From: CAZEAB01 sp964552945
Lineage (GTDB): Archaea; Nanobdellota; Nanobdellia; Woesearchaeales; GW2011-AR9
Assembly (NCBI GenBank): GCA_964552945.1
Contig: CAZKIP010000002.1
Coordinates: 62,001 to 126,000 of the forward strand
Direction: 5' to 3'
DNA length: 64,000 nt
The translations under genes were made by a program, and so were the position numbers. The notes beneath the pieces were generated by a model that was given only the letters and a program-made list of their open reading frames with translations, had not been told where the DNA came from and did no database searches. Below, piece after piece: positions 47,501 through 54,176 of this stretch. Each line of letters starts with the position of its first letter. Within the stretch, counting starts at the first letter, position 1.

Positions 47501-50500
47501 TTGAAAGAATTGGAGTAGATTTTTCCAATGTAGACGTTCCTTTATCGCAAGAGTTAGGTGTACAAGTAACGTTAGATGCAGAAGGTATAGTGATCCATGG
47601 TCCTTTAGCTAAATCGCAATTTCAAATTGCTGATGGCGTATTAAAAAGGGGCGAATTTACTTTAAGTGACGAAGCAATAAATATTTTACAAGAGAGGAAG
47701 ATATATGATCCTGCAGAATATAATTTAGAATTATCTAAAGAATTGGGAGCAGTGGTAAAAATAGATTCTGGTACCGGCGAGGTTTATATTGCTGGAGGAG
47801 TGGATCAAAATAAATATAAAATAATCGGTAGTAAAATATTTCGAGGCGATAAAGAGTTAAGCCCTTCTGCAGCATTTCTGATAAGTAAATATCTCCCTGA
47901 AGATCTTCCTAATGTTTTATCGCAAAAAATTGACCCAAGGTTACATCCTGAACATGTTTCAAAAGTCTCACCAACTGAAGCTGCCTCAGGGTTACAAACT
48001 GGCCAATATAATATGGAAAGTATACTTAGAGAATGGGATAATTTAGGGCCGTTGTCAACTGAATCAATAGGAACTCATCCTTTAACTCAACATATTAATT
48101 ATGATACCGGTGAAGTAGTTTTAATTAAGGGAGGCCCTGCTCATACAACCCAAGCAGATTTCATAGGCCAAAGGATGTTTGCTTTGAATGGACTACCTGT
48201 TCCGAAAACAACTCTTGCTACAAGAGACGGAGAGTTGATACAATTAATTCAATTTTTGCCAGATTCTACAACCTCTACAAAAATGCCTTATAGATTTCAT
48301 GAAGATGAAACTTTACAATCTGGATTCTTAGTTGATGCTTTAATTGGTAATTATGATAGAGCTAGTTGGAATGTGATGTATGGCGACAGAGGGATTACTT
48401 TCATAGATCAGGGTGCAAGTATAGGTTCAAGAGCGCAAGGTGGTTTCAATGGTTTCCCCAACCATGTAGATTTAGATCAATTGAGAGATATTCTTACAAA
48501 TCCACAATTTGGTGGTAAAATAAATCCTGCCTATGCTAATTTACTTGAAGTAACTGCTGAAGGTAGAGTCATTGTTAAAAATAGGAAAGTTATGAGACAA
48601 AGTGTTTCTAAGTTAAGAAAGGTATCAGATTCCCAGATTGATGCTATAGTTGACGAAGCTTACAAAACTATGACCAAAGCTGAGATGAGGGATAGAGTTC
48701 TTGATAGAATGAAAGCGTTAGAGGGAGATCCAAACCCACGTTCAAAATCTGCTTTCGAAACTGCTCAGAAGATTATTAATGATTTTAATGGAGATGAAGC
48801 TGCTTACTATAAACATGCTTTGAAAAAGAGGAGAGATGATTTGATAGACATTTTTGGAACTCCACAAAGGTCAAGAGCAGTAAAAAAATCTGATGGTGTT
48901 TATTCTTTGGATGGGGTTACTTATGTAAAAGTAAAAGATTACAATACTCAAGTAAGTAGGTATAGTGTTACCGATGCTTCAGGAGAAGCTAGAACTTTAA
49001 CAAAAGAAAATGATTTGGAAACAATCGTGCAATTGGAAGCTGCAAGAATGGATCTTCCTTTAGATTTAGTTGAATCAAGTATGACAAGAAAAGTTTCTTC
49101 TTTGAGTGCAGCTGATGGAACAATTTCTCCCTCAAAAATTCATGAGCAAACATTGGAATTAGCAAGTATGATTGATTCAAATACTGTTCTTACAAAAGAA
49201 AAAATAAAAGAGTTAGCATTACTAAGAGCAAGAACTGAAGTTGAAGCAGGCCATATGACGGAAGATCAATTTCAATTATTGGTTAACAATTTTGACGACG
49301 CATTTTTTGACACTTCCCTTCAAGTTGCCGGTGGCCAAGATTTAATGGACTTTTTAGATATCTTGAGAAAAAGAGAACCAGGATTTACTCATGTTCATCT
49401 TCTTCGAGATGCGGAAGTAATAGGATTATCAGATGCGTATTATCAAGCGCTTACTGGGGTTGCAAGTCCAGATGTTAAATTAATTTACACTAGTCGTAAA
49501 TCAACTACTTCTGGGGGATATCCACAATCAGACATAGTTGGACAGATGATGCATGCTGCTCGTGCGGAAAGTAGTAGTTTAACTGAATTCAGAGTAAACG
49601 TACAAAAAAGATTTGATTCACTTATGGCTTCTAGTGAAATTTTCAGAAAAAAAGCCGAGGAAGCATTTCAATATCTTGTTTCACAAGGGTTGATATATGA
49701 CGGAGCAAAATTGAGATTCATTGATAGTTGTTGTACAGGAAGCATAAACTTCTTTTTAGAAAGTACTATAAGGTATCATGAACCTGATTTGAACATTGAA
49801 TTTGATACAATATTAATGGCTTCAGGTATAGCAACTCCTGACGGGGGTTCTTTAGGTGCTGGACTTTCAGGAAATAGTATTGAGGGGCTTTCTAAAACTC
49901 TGACCTTTTCTGGAAAATTTGATCCTGTTACTAATGAACCATTGTTTGTTGAAAGATTATCAGGTAGTAGATTGAGAGATGCAGAAATGGGGGGGAATAT
50001 AGCAAGAGTCAATTTGTATGGTCCCCGTGCAGATCATGTTGGTGCATATATAGATCAACTGGTAGCAATAAGAGAGACTAGAGACTCTGCAGGAAGAAGT
50101 CCCCTATATACTCCAAAAAGACCTCCACCTCCTCCAGCCCCTACAACAAAAGTAACTACTTCAGAAGTGGTACCACCTTGTCCAATTGTAGGTCATGCAG
50201 CAGGAGATTGTCTAGGACGACAATTAAGCGATGGTAAAATAGCATGGGGAATTGAAAGAACCGATGGAAGAGTTGATGAACATTTGTTTGATGGACAAAG
50301 GTGGGTGCATTATGGTGGCGAGAAAGGTGGCGTTTCACCATTTGGTGGAGATCAAGTAGAGAGTATTGACGATTTGGTCACACTTGATACTGCTAGAACA
50401 GGTTACCCTCTCTCTAAAGAACCGAAGAATGCAAAGGAATCATTTTACCAAGGTTTACAAACAACACCAGAAAGTCCTCCAGTAAGAGAAGCTTATGTAA

Positions 50501-52641
50501 GGGGAGAAATAGGAATGGAAGTTCCAGATCCTTTCCCAGATTTAGATTTACCTTCTGGTTTACAAGCAAGAACAACTGAGCCACATGTTACCCTTCTTAC
50601 TCCTCAAGAAACTAGAGTTCTTGTTGATGCTAGAATAAAAAAGATTGTTGCAGAGCAGGGACTTTCTAAAAGTAAAGCAAAGAAACTAGCTAGAAAGCAA
50701 ATTGCTGAAGAAATAACTACTTCTGTTGCTGGTAAACCTGGTCCAGAATATCTAGGAGTTGGAAGAATTTCACAAGTTGAAGAGGGAGTTGATAATGAAG
50801 TTTTCTATGTCTTAGCTAATTGGGACGCGGGTAGAGATCTCAGACAGGGTCTTGGTTTACCTCCAACTGAATTCCATACAACCGTTGCTTTCAAAGAATC
50901 AGATATATTTACAAAACCAAAAGATATTTCTTCTCGGTTAGATCTAGGTAAAATTAGTGATCAAACGAAGGATGCGGTTAGGAAATTACATGCAGAAAAC
51001 CCAGAGCTAGCAAGGAAACAAATTCGAAAGGAAGTTCTGGAAGAATTAGGGTTAGAAAGTCAGAGAGTTCCAATAGTTCGCATTGATCAAAATGATGTAT
51101 ATGTACCTACAATGAATGGAGTGGCTATTGTACCTGCAGATAAAGTTTCAGAAGCTCAAGCTAAAATAAGAAAAGGAAGCGATTTAGAATCATTAGTAGC
51201 AGATGGAATATCTCGTCCTCTTGAATCTACTGATGTAGTTAGAATTGTTGATTCATATCCTGGAGATACTTCACTAGAAGATATATTGAAGCATGGTTCT
51301 GGAGAAGCATGGACACCTTCTAAAGAAAGGATTGAAGATACTTTGGAGACTGCTAGAATTGCCAGATTAGAAATTGCTAAAGGAATTGGAATTGATGAAA
51401 AATTTGTTGTTAGTATGGGTTCAACTGCTAGAGGAACTTTTAATAAAGGTGATGTTGATTTAGATTTTAATTTATTTATTAATGATTTACCTGATGATGT
51501 GATTAAAGATTCTCAAAAATTTAATGAAATTAAAAGCGATTTTGAAAGGTTATCAGAGATAACAGGTTCTTCAAATGCTGCAAAAATTGAACGCCGTGCC
51601 ATACTAACAGACATTAGTAGAAAATTAAGTACTGATCAATTGTTAGTTACAGTTCCTAGTACAACAACTACCCAATTATATCTTGATATAACTTCTCCGG
51701 CTGGTTCTAGATTTATTGGCGAACTTACCGTTTATGATGATGCAACAGCTGCAACAGGACTATTAAATCATATGACTACACGTTTGAGTCCATTAGAAAT
51801 AGACGCTGCTCGTAAATTAAAATGGTGGCTTAAAAATAATGATGCGTATGGTGGAGTGTTTAAACCTAGAGGATATAAGGGAGTTATTGTAGAACAATTA
51901 GTAATTCAATCTCGATTGTATGATGCTCAAGGATTAGTTCTCCGTGAAGGAAGTTTTGAAACCTCTTTAGAAAGATTGATTCAGATGGCCGATAACAACG
52001 AAAGAATTGTACATGTAGGAGGAGGGGGTTCATTATCTGTAGCAGAAGACCTTAGCAAAAACACTGCTGATTTGGCTAGAAGAACTTTATCTAAAGATAG
52101 AGATGTAGCTGCTGTTTATGATATCGCTGAATTTGAATTATTTGCCAGAGATACACTTTTAACTGGGCAAAGTGCTGGACGTGATGCAGCATTTGTAGAT
52201 TCTCATGGGGTTAAATTAATTGAAATGCCTTTACCAGAAGAAGCAAGTAGAAATTTAGATGAATTAAAAAGAAATATTCGGGATATACTAAATAATGAAT
52301 TTGTAAGAAAAAACAAACTTTTAGTGGGAATGGAGGTGCCAGAGATAGTTGTAAGAGGATCTGGTAGTGATTTACATATAGGGTTTGTGTATAATAATAA
52401 TATTGAGAAATTTCCTGACACCTATCTTATAAAGGGTCCAGACAGAAATAAGATTCCAGAAAATAAATATGCTGCTGCTTTAGAAAAATGGAAAGATAAG
52501 CATGGAGTTGAAGATGCAGACTTTGAATTTGAAGATGGTATTCCTTATTTTTATGAGGATAGTCCTCCTGAAATTGAAGGGATGCCAATAGAAGATTTAA
52601 TTAGGGAGATTTTAGAAAGAAGGTTAGGTTCTAGCACTTAA
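38500..52641 (+). CDS. Giant secreted multi-domain protein, 4713 aa
   Basis: One uninterrupted frame of 14.1 kb. ATG 38500 has AGGTGA just upstream; a GTG at 38494 is in frame. Signal peptide FAILFVFLASSFILAAE. Residues ~100-620: beta-rich. ~730-1300: helical, with Arg/Glu-rich coiled-coil stretches. ~1320-1345: hydrophobic segment. ~1710-1850: possible ART-like segment. ~2048-2215: kinase-like fold 1. ~2270-2390: Pro/Thr/Val linker. ~2410-2550 and ~2668-2800: degenerate GGDEF-like folds. ~2875-3135: four-copy beta repeat. ~3180-3370: kinase-like fold 2. ~3608-3850: PRTase/HAD-like region. ~3872-3895: poly-Pro linker. ~4025-4145: 2H-phosphoesterase-like. ~4280-4480: CCA-adding-type nucleotidyltransferase. 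Domain calls are from motifs and strand/helix order. The overall function is unknown; a surface or secreted effector is my inference. Confidence 0.85.
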   Translation: MNKKFFIFAILFVFLASSFILAAECSDDSCPLPTSENLALSGPEFDKLTPQQQLNRWNNNPDKVTLLDLTIAWGSGGHENVKIFLEKNPDYLFETNVRAQGPLLDRLIASGDSKSVGIVDKFFNHEDKYTNAETIFSHKNNFAKYLTKKAALTGSKTTFDLSKISRGKVKSWGGKKLEFNEPAVVKGKKKRRRIPALNLEQVSGTKAVSVSDDGLDFEEEDGNHVVISGAEEVERIVPSDPDEGEGVQYHIKVKAKECPAKELCIPFHQHSFKTDPKKPSSLKLSVDDNGDVEAEGKGKVIGTFQNGRHYSADIEAGKFIVKENGDASADNARVVFSGFPENEDISSHVVVGSFEKKEGQYLLKPFTSSLGIPGITTFTEINSQGASTFTSLDNDVVIHPLSDAPDSPYSKGQAANPFEIKKGMGEAWVNHDGISQRVSLRGPVGYYRSLVDSLGNPLGVDVMSPQFEGKNDNAKFDLEKKGAGYKSMTRFSIQGQGVYRDPDKIISTDQDGSRVTQDFSIRPGTDYLNVRCIDCSEGSSAANVELTTFSTVKGTYGTLDSQGRVRELIHGDTINNPPVKINFAIGKEGDVRPVIDKKSIKELGELSNLESIRQTKNLLFNVRGSSIGLVDGQIIFEKGEARSVIDLKLAKSFGKPLIIQDTKQSAQVVDFVSRFSSGDLAKNSQAFAVLAARNGWDDPQVAKAIKQTTGFNIEAASSDNQYLSSMQTAMVQAKDHSKALDTLRKAGFVFDDAGRCVIPINCAQIRTDLFYGKGDSTYGVLSVSNSEIQEAFSNLGAGQFIQKKYQSEGEKALAEFEKRDPDVFSREFDPTKQIRLGSDALQGLDPQDRNEYLDLLPKDEGDSIRKRIAFAEGTYTDSEAASLSRARNLAAVIGRTSDSIVRMEKELRTVERALNNKRQELVNRFIRRDGLSRKDAEAKAELEMRNERAFRSLSPLDWKSKAVNANKLNQAAQLRKLLDAHRSTLAGYKDEAAALITHSSPLLKPEVQISLGARAEGTPLTDDFQQEMLKQGLVGLDENKKALDKLGVATVESNHKNNARKALALTELGRYSEARELIANLPPGTAYSNYVKDMYDDEVLGHRQMREDLMDAEITRGKALRELSDYVPEGLGSQIFWDSLRGLGHTFEYIDPLFHWERGYDETHEQRFKKLSLDSFARAEGARKTLEAIRKGENPESNAYTRSASYQEISLSAKANSLELQRTQTKGQINDIREKLLKLGITEKEVNNDAQLLDLASSLQNIENNLAATYQGLSSVAQQARFEELQERALQVGADGVYLEMSQLADSGSADAKKFIDEKAAFVAFRKPITVASFGLDFLEGGIVLVKGISAINKIRRAGAYTNDVLEAYRLADRAVDAAERARHIKRAEELTEKAGIFEGVKKWASKRILNPAIKANQKIEGVFDTLLPEVVQRSRKADIHLTESGQRLALLRKAENDQAQLDQISDVARLSDDELSGIGLSREKVDFDLETARVNSENSWQDFDTLNNALLDAGDVESAIRDSRRISQSKLDELGTTREALTNDLISARQQLRVLYEPVASSRVRDPPQLSLVRDDVATTGAGGRPLADDIHPSSVDESLQSQYGFDQPAANTDVEVVDNEFCPIAAAIAVVGFAGKSPCAPLHDVSGIKDTSPDVGPPQSASLSGVSADNALAVGHSMPSMDAIPGEIPSVVLQSGPSSSPTSLAFLENEVVREEVTRNIIAISKANNEEGIAFRYYSHQLIAGEGAIPKYAHAVDETGLARILDSGEPAIGSRTKSRLDDSDIQIMLSSNVEKKGISVKLGSDGAIVQGLSTIDAEDIVHIVVRNDKVAEVRQLIQKSGKDITIIPLSEALREQEIIRLARLNSADRSNLLLEGGFRISVPPSQKDIVARGLAAGLSKDKVIGRIYGSLQHNEIIYSNGIYYRVVVDNYGEKSIFELSHLGQAEKEFYTMGVPMGDTWATSAENIFTGDARRLGVLDLSSSHIKQGGIPSHIADGKLTPPSEIDFGPVIIKAPTSVFQKVDTPVPASIPKKPFGGHSYEPVSNLWTYSASGTVSPEVITQAGDKAFGNRWIVRDENGKLFYVSDKAPKEQSLAGRLGEFITGKMNKKVNSQLRYPEMRVADFGNGPVVLSELAEGSESLRFISDDGVTIDANLLKLVDKETGIAATLQNIWFRNWDFKAEHILVDPKTKKVTLIDFEKGFGADLEPFSSLGSTHPGGVDGAVLDRIASRSNPFLLYSIDDYEEAIKVFESLTEADYERIRQMILDSGYSSNDAQRILFELQSDAQDIREELQYVLNKALQKKQTPVKPNPKTSVADVVDLPKVTPEPVATTPSPAAPTTTASDVASDVVQPLPIPTIEPSVPAVVTTPELPVAPKSIEELVTTSPTGIPNFAKYSDDVVTSLEEGRSVQTAAVEMTSFDGLESIMGAEDSALALSEITKSMSNKLEQLGVKVYHKGRGSLKFVCTDCSDDLANIVLGVIDEVKYDAAAVVRNINPNIPILGTDVHFSIGISDKSKLGFLPLFRRNRAKTLAANLNEQAIDVGRYANDFVCGKTPCTNIDSYSKPSWRTAFIEVDKEKNPLLYYHGEDIAGESDRVQNVKKLVSSEPNKGQTAIQHEYGVLDLALRDKRGAIKGDNNFDIAIQHHLETGADGGNVFLLDDGNIGVMLSDFSKTPPEVAVMKIDIGFLDEVRLQLGNKAAAEVKDKALEVIGNLINKYNSKSKTKLDFYGGRVDTPESFAHAAMQLFDKEMKNTRVLFSATESRSGKIPPVLSVGITRSNVEIDNLVKEGKDIASLLRSRAALSAETVSSEKIFTVFGHFEEGAYRGGVQSNYLIRSSNVFPQDLKNAKPRKSLSANDRKIAEFIGRNGDSSKSRGIVLKDVGLHANLNPDGSIVLSNFQGLGFQIRNGKIHELVFSKKEVQGLAKELLLKRVGKEISPVDVELSKKLGVQVTMDSSGRLHLSESLNPAKFRVNYGKIQYLDSSSGKFETLSGPAQKMVLERIGVDFSNVDVPLSQELGVQVTLDAEGIVIHGPLAKSQFQIADGVLKRGEFTLSDEAINILQERKIYDPAEYNLELSKELGAVVKIDSGTGEVYIAGGVDQNKYKIIGSKIFRGDKELSPSAAFLISKYLPEDLPNVLSQKIDPRLHPEHVSKVSPTEAASGLQTGQYNMESILREWDNLGPLSTESIGTHPLTQHINYDTGEVVLIKGGPAHTTQADFIGQRMFALNGLPVPKTTLATRDGELIQLIQFLPDSTTSTKMPYRFHEDETLQSGFLVDALIGNYDRASWNVMYGDRGITFIDQGASIGSRAQGGFNGFPNHVDLDQLRDILTNPQFGGKINPAYANLLEVTAEGRVIVKNRKVMRQSVSKLRKVSDSQIDAIVDEAYKTMTKAEMRDRVLDRMKALEGDPNPRSKSAFETAQKIINDFNGDEAAYYKHALKKRRDDLIDIFGTPQRSRAVKKSDGVYSLDGVTYVKVKDYNTQVSRYSVTDASGEARTLTKENDLETIVQLEAARMDLPLDLVESSMTRKVSSLSAADGTISPSKIHEQTLELASMIDSNTVLTKEKIKELALLRARTEVEAGHMTEDQFQLLVNNFDDAFFDTSLQVAGGQDLMDFLDILRKREPGFTHVHLLRDAEVIGLSDAYYQALTGVASPDVKLIYTSRKSTTSGGYPQSDIVGQMMHAARAESSSLTEFRVNVQKRFDSLMASSEIFRKKAEEAFQYLVSQGLIYDGAKLRFIDSCCTGSINFFLESTIRYHEPDLNIEFDTILMASGIATPDGGSLGAGLSGNSIEGLSKTLTFSGKFDPVTNEPLFVERLSGSRLRDAEMGGNIARVNLYGPRADHVGAYIDQLVAIRETRDSAGRSPLYTPKRPPPPPAPTTKVTTSEVVPPCPIVGHAAGDCLGRQLSDGKIAWGIERTDGRVDEHLFDGQRWVHYGGEKGGVSPFGGDQVESIDDLVTLDTARTGYPLSKEPKNAKESFYQGLQTTPESPPVREAYVRGEIGMEVPDPFPDLDLPSGLQARTTEPHVTLLTPQETRVLVDARIKKIVAEQGLSKSKAKKLARKQIAEEITTSVAGKPGPEYLGVGRISQVEEGVDNEVFYVLANWDAGRDLRQGLGLPPTEFHTTVAFKESDIFTKPKDISSRLDLGKISDQTKDAVRKLHAENPELARKQIRKEVLEELGLESQRVPIVRIDQNDVYVPTMNGVAIVPADKVSEAQAKIRKGSDLESLVADGISRPLESTDVVRIVDSYPGDTSLEDILKHGSGEAWTPSKERIEDTLETARIARLEIAKGIGIDEKFVVSMGSTARGTFNKGDVDLDFNLFINDLPDDVIKDSQKFNEIKSDFERLSEITGSSNAAKIERRAILTDISRKLSTDQLLVTVPSTTTTQLYLDITSPAGSRFIGELTVYDDATAATGLLNHMTTRLSPLEIDAARKLKWWLKNNDAYGGVFKPRGYKGVIVEQLVIQSRLYDAQGLVLREGSFETSLERLIQMADNNERIVHVGGGGSLSVAEDLSKNTADLARRTLSKDRDVAAVYDIAEFELFARDTLLTGQSAGRDAAFVDSHGVKLIEMPLPEEASRNLDELKRNIRDILNNEFVRKNKLLVGMEVPEIVVRGSGSDLHIGFVYNNNIEKFPDTYLIKGPDRNKIPENKYAAALEKWKDKHGVEDADFEFEDGIPYFYEDSPPEIEGMPIEDLIREILERRLGSST
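44641..45150 (+). other. Giant protein: kinase-like fold 1
   Basis: RNWDFKAEHILVD (D2179, H2184) followed by VTLIDFEKGFG (D2198) mirrors the catalytic-loop and metal-Asp order of HipA/PI-kinase-like folds. An N-lobe-like GKLFYVSDKAPKEQS comes earlier. Confidence 0.5.
45727..46150 (+). other. Giant protein: degenerate GGDEF-like fold 1
   Basis: AAVEMTSFDGLESIMG, then helix, then KGRGSLKFVC (GRGSL at 2459-2463 in place of GGDEF), then HFSIGIS and a final helix. The order matches GGDEF/class III cyclase folds; catalytic residues are absent. Confidence 0.45.
46501..46900 (+). other. Giant protein: degenerate GGDEF-like fold 2
   Basis: AVMKIDIGFLDEVRLQLG, helix, DFYGGRVDTPESFA (2728-2741), then PPVLSVGI. 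Same fold order as copy 1. Confidence 0.45.
47131..47930 (+). repeat. Giant protein: four-copy beta repeat
   Basis: Anchor Leu residues at about 2880, 2945, 3015 and 3078. Units read LKDVGLHANLNPDG, LSKKLGVQVTMDSSG, LSQELGVQVTLDAEG and LSKELGAVVKIDSGTG, each followed by a (K/Q)F/YxI-x-x-GKI/VL strand pair. Period 63-70 residues, diverged at the DNA level. Confidence 0.7.
48040..48610 (+). other. Giant protein: kinase-like fold 2
   Basis: GEVVLIKGGPA with K3210, then LNGLPVPKT, LIGNYDRASWNVMYG (D3286, N3291), ITFIDQGASIGSRA (D3303). This is the lysine / catalytic Asp-Asn / metal-Asp layout of HipA- and PI-kinase-like enzymes; all key residues are kept. Confidence 0.6.
50572..50940 (+). other. 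Giant protein: 2H-phosphoesterase-like domain
   Basis: PHVTLLTPQE (H4029, T4031) and GLPPTEFHTTVAFKESDIF (H4126, T4128) give the paired H-x-T motifs; YLGVGR and VFYVLANW lie between. Resembles the bacterial 'Swiss Army Knife' RNA-repair-type 2H family. Confidence 0.65.
51325..51930 (+). other. Giant protein: CCA-adding-type nucleotidyltransferase domain
   Basis: VSMGSTARGTFNKGDVDLDF (GS at 4307-4308, D4318/D4320/D4322), later LYLDITS, then ARKLKWWLKNNDAYGG and GYKGVIVEQLVIQ. This is the motif set of archaeal class I CCA-adding and related Pol-beta-superfamily enzymes. Confidence 0.7.
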
Positions 52642-52661
52642 ATGGGGAATCATTTAAAAAA

Positions 52662-53354
52662 TTAACTTTTTTGTCCACGATTACGTGAAATAACTTCACC
52701 AATTTTTATCCTATATAATAAATATTCATCAACTTCTTTACTATTTTTTTCACTCCACTCAAGGTAGAATTCTGAACGATCAACATATAATTTAGAAAAT
52801 GAACGATCACTTTGTTTAACTACAACACTTCCAACCCCTTCACGTAAAAGCAAATCAGCAATAGGATCAACATGGTCTGCACCAAAATAACCTATTTTGA
52901 TATCATTTGGATTTCCCAACATTTTTTTAGCCATGTCTGCTTCTCTTAAAATATTAGCTACATCTCTTTCCTGATCATTTTTTGCATTTTCATATTTATC
53001 ACGAAGTTCATTTGATTCAATATACAAGGGGGTAACATCGTCAAAAACTTCCCAAGTGAACCATGGAAAATGTTTGCGTATGGATGCATGTTCAACAGGT
53101 TGTCCCTCAATATATAGGACAGGTTTATGAGATTTTAGTCTTTTCAGAATTTTTACAAAATCAAGATGTTGTTGAGGTAATTTTATAATTCTGCGAGGTG
53201 GTTCAACAGTGAAATAAGTTATACTCGAAGTTCTTGGCATTGAATGATATTCTCCAAATAAAATGACTCTTGGATTCTCTCCATATACACTATCAACACT
53301 GAAACAAGTACCTTCAATGGCTTTACGAACATCTGATTCTAGTGAATTACCCAT
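52662..53354 (-). CDS. TraB/ChaN-like superfamily protein, 230 aa
   Basis: VILFGEYHSM (GExH) near residue 30 and IGYFGADHVDP near 170 are the paired motifs seen also at 19761-20843; the helical insert is shorter. No signal peptide. TATA GATTTATAAA lies 26 nt before the start. Convergent with the giant gene (20-bp gap). Function unknown. Confidence 0.6.
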   Translation of the reverse strand: MGNSLESDVRKAIEGTCFSVDSVYGENPRVILFGEYHSMPRTSSITYFTVEPPRRIIKLPQQHLDFVKILKRLKSHKPVLYIEGQPVEHASIRKHFPWFTWEVFDDVTPLYIESNELRDKYENAKNDQERDVANILREADMAKKMLGNPNDIKIGYFGADHVDPIADLLLREGVGSVVVKQSDRSFSKLYVDRSEFYLEWSEKNSKEVDEYLLYRIKIGEVISRNRGQKS

Positions 53355-53454
53355 GAACCTTATATTCCGCCATTTTTTATAAATCTTCGTGTTTATTATT
53401 TATAAGTGACAAAAATAGCGAAAGTCTTTTAAATATAGTTCTAATTCACTAAAT

Positions 53455-54168
53455 ATGGGAAAAATAGTCTTTGTAGGAGATATTCATGGACAATTAGATG
53501 AGATGTATAAGAGAGTTGCTCAAGTTTCTTCAGATGTGCAAGCAATTGTCCAGGTTGGTGATTTTGAAGCAATAAGAACTCCCTCAGATATATCAAATGT
53601 ATTGGGTCCCAAAAAATATCGTAATTTGGGAGATTTTTCTAAATATCATAATGAAGAAAAATTAGCGCCCGTGCCAACATATTTTATAGGTGGAAATCAT
53701 GAAGATTACGATTTTTTAGATCAAAATCATCCAGAGGGATTTGATGTGGCGCCAAGAATTCATTATCTTGGAAGAAGCGGTGTTATAGAGATAGAAGGTG
53801 TAAAAATTGGTTTTTTAAGTGGGATTTATGCACCGGATAAATTTGATAGGAAAAGAAAATTTTCAAATAAATCTGAGGGTATTCATTCAGGAAAATCACG
53901 TCGTAAAGCAATTTATTTTAATAAAGAAGATGTTTCAAGAATAGGTGAATGTGATGTTCTAATAGCTCACGATCCTCCTGGAACAATCCAAGAAAGAGAA
54001 TATAACCCTATCGATGAGATCATACAAAAATTCACCCCAAAATTGGCAGTATTTGGTCATTTACACTACCCTATTGAATCTGCAGTTAATAATCAGGGAA
54101 AGAGAACAGAGATTAGAGTCCTAGCACATGTTGGAAAGGAAGGAGATACATATATTCTAGAAGTTTAA
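53455..54168 (+). CDS. Dbr1-like metallophosphoesterase
   Basis: 237 aa calcineurin-fold enzyme: GDIHGQ (D9, H11), VGDFEAI (D36), IGGNHEDY (N81, H82), IAHDPPG (H172), FGHLH (H202, H204). The middle (PTYFIGGNHEDYDFL, then RIHYLGRSGVIEIEGVKIGF and LSGIY) closely follows eukaryotic lariat-debranching enzyme. D9 is kept where Dbr1 has Cys, so a standard two-metal site is likely. Substrate unknown. TATA CTTTTAAATAT is well spaced upstream. Confidence 0.78.
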   Translation: MGKIVFVGDIHGQLDEMYKRVAQVSSDVQAIVQVGDFEAIRTPSDISNVLGPKKYRNLGDFSKYHNEEKLAPVPTYFIGGNHEDYDFLDQNHPEGFDVAPRIHYLGRSGVIEIEGVKIGFLSGIYAPDKFDRKRKFSNKSEGIHSGKSRRKAIYFNKEDVSRIGECDVLIAHDPPGTIQEREYNPIDEIIQKFTPKLAVFGHLHYPIESAVNNQGKRTEIRVLAHVGKEGDTYILEV

Positions 54169-54176
54169 TAATAAAA

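Noticed and set aside
38500..52641. Giant frame as an assembly fusion of several genes
   Set aside because: No internal stop or frame change over 14.1 kb, uniform base composition, linkers between domains, no internal ribosome site with a signal peptide noticed. Not fully excluded without read data.
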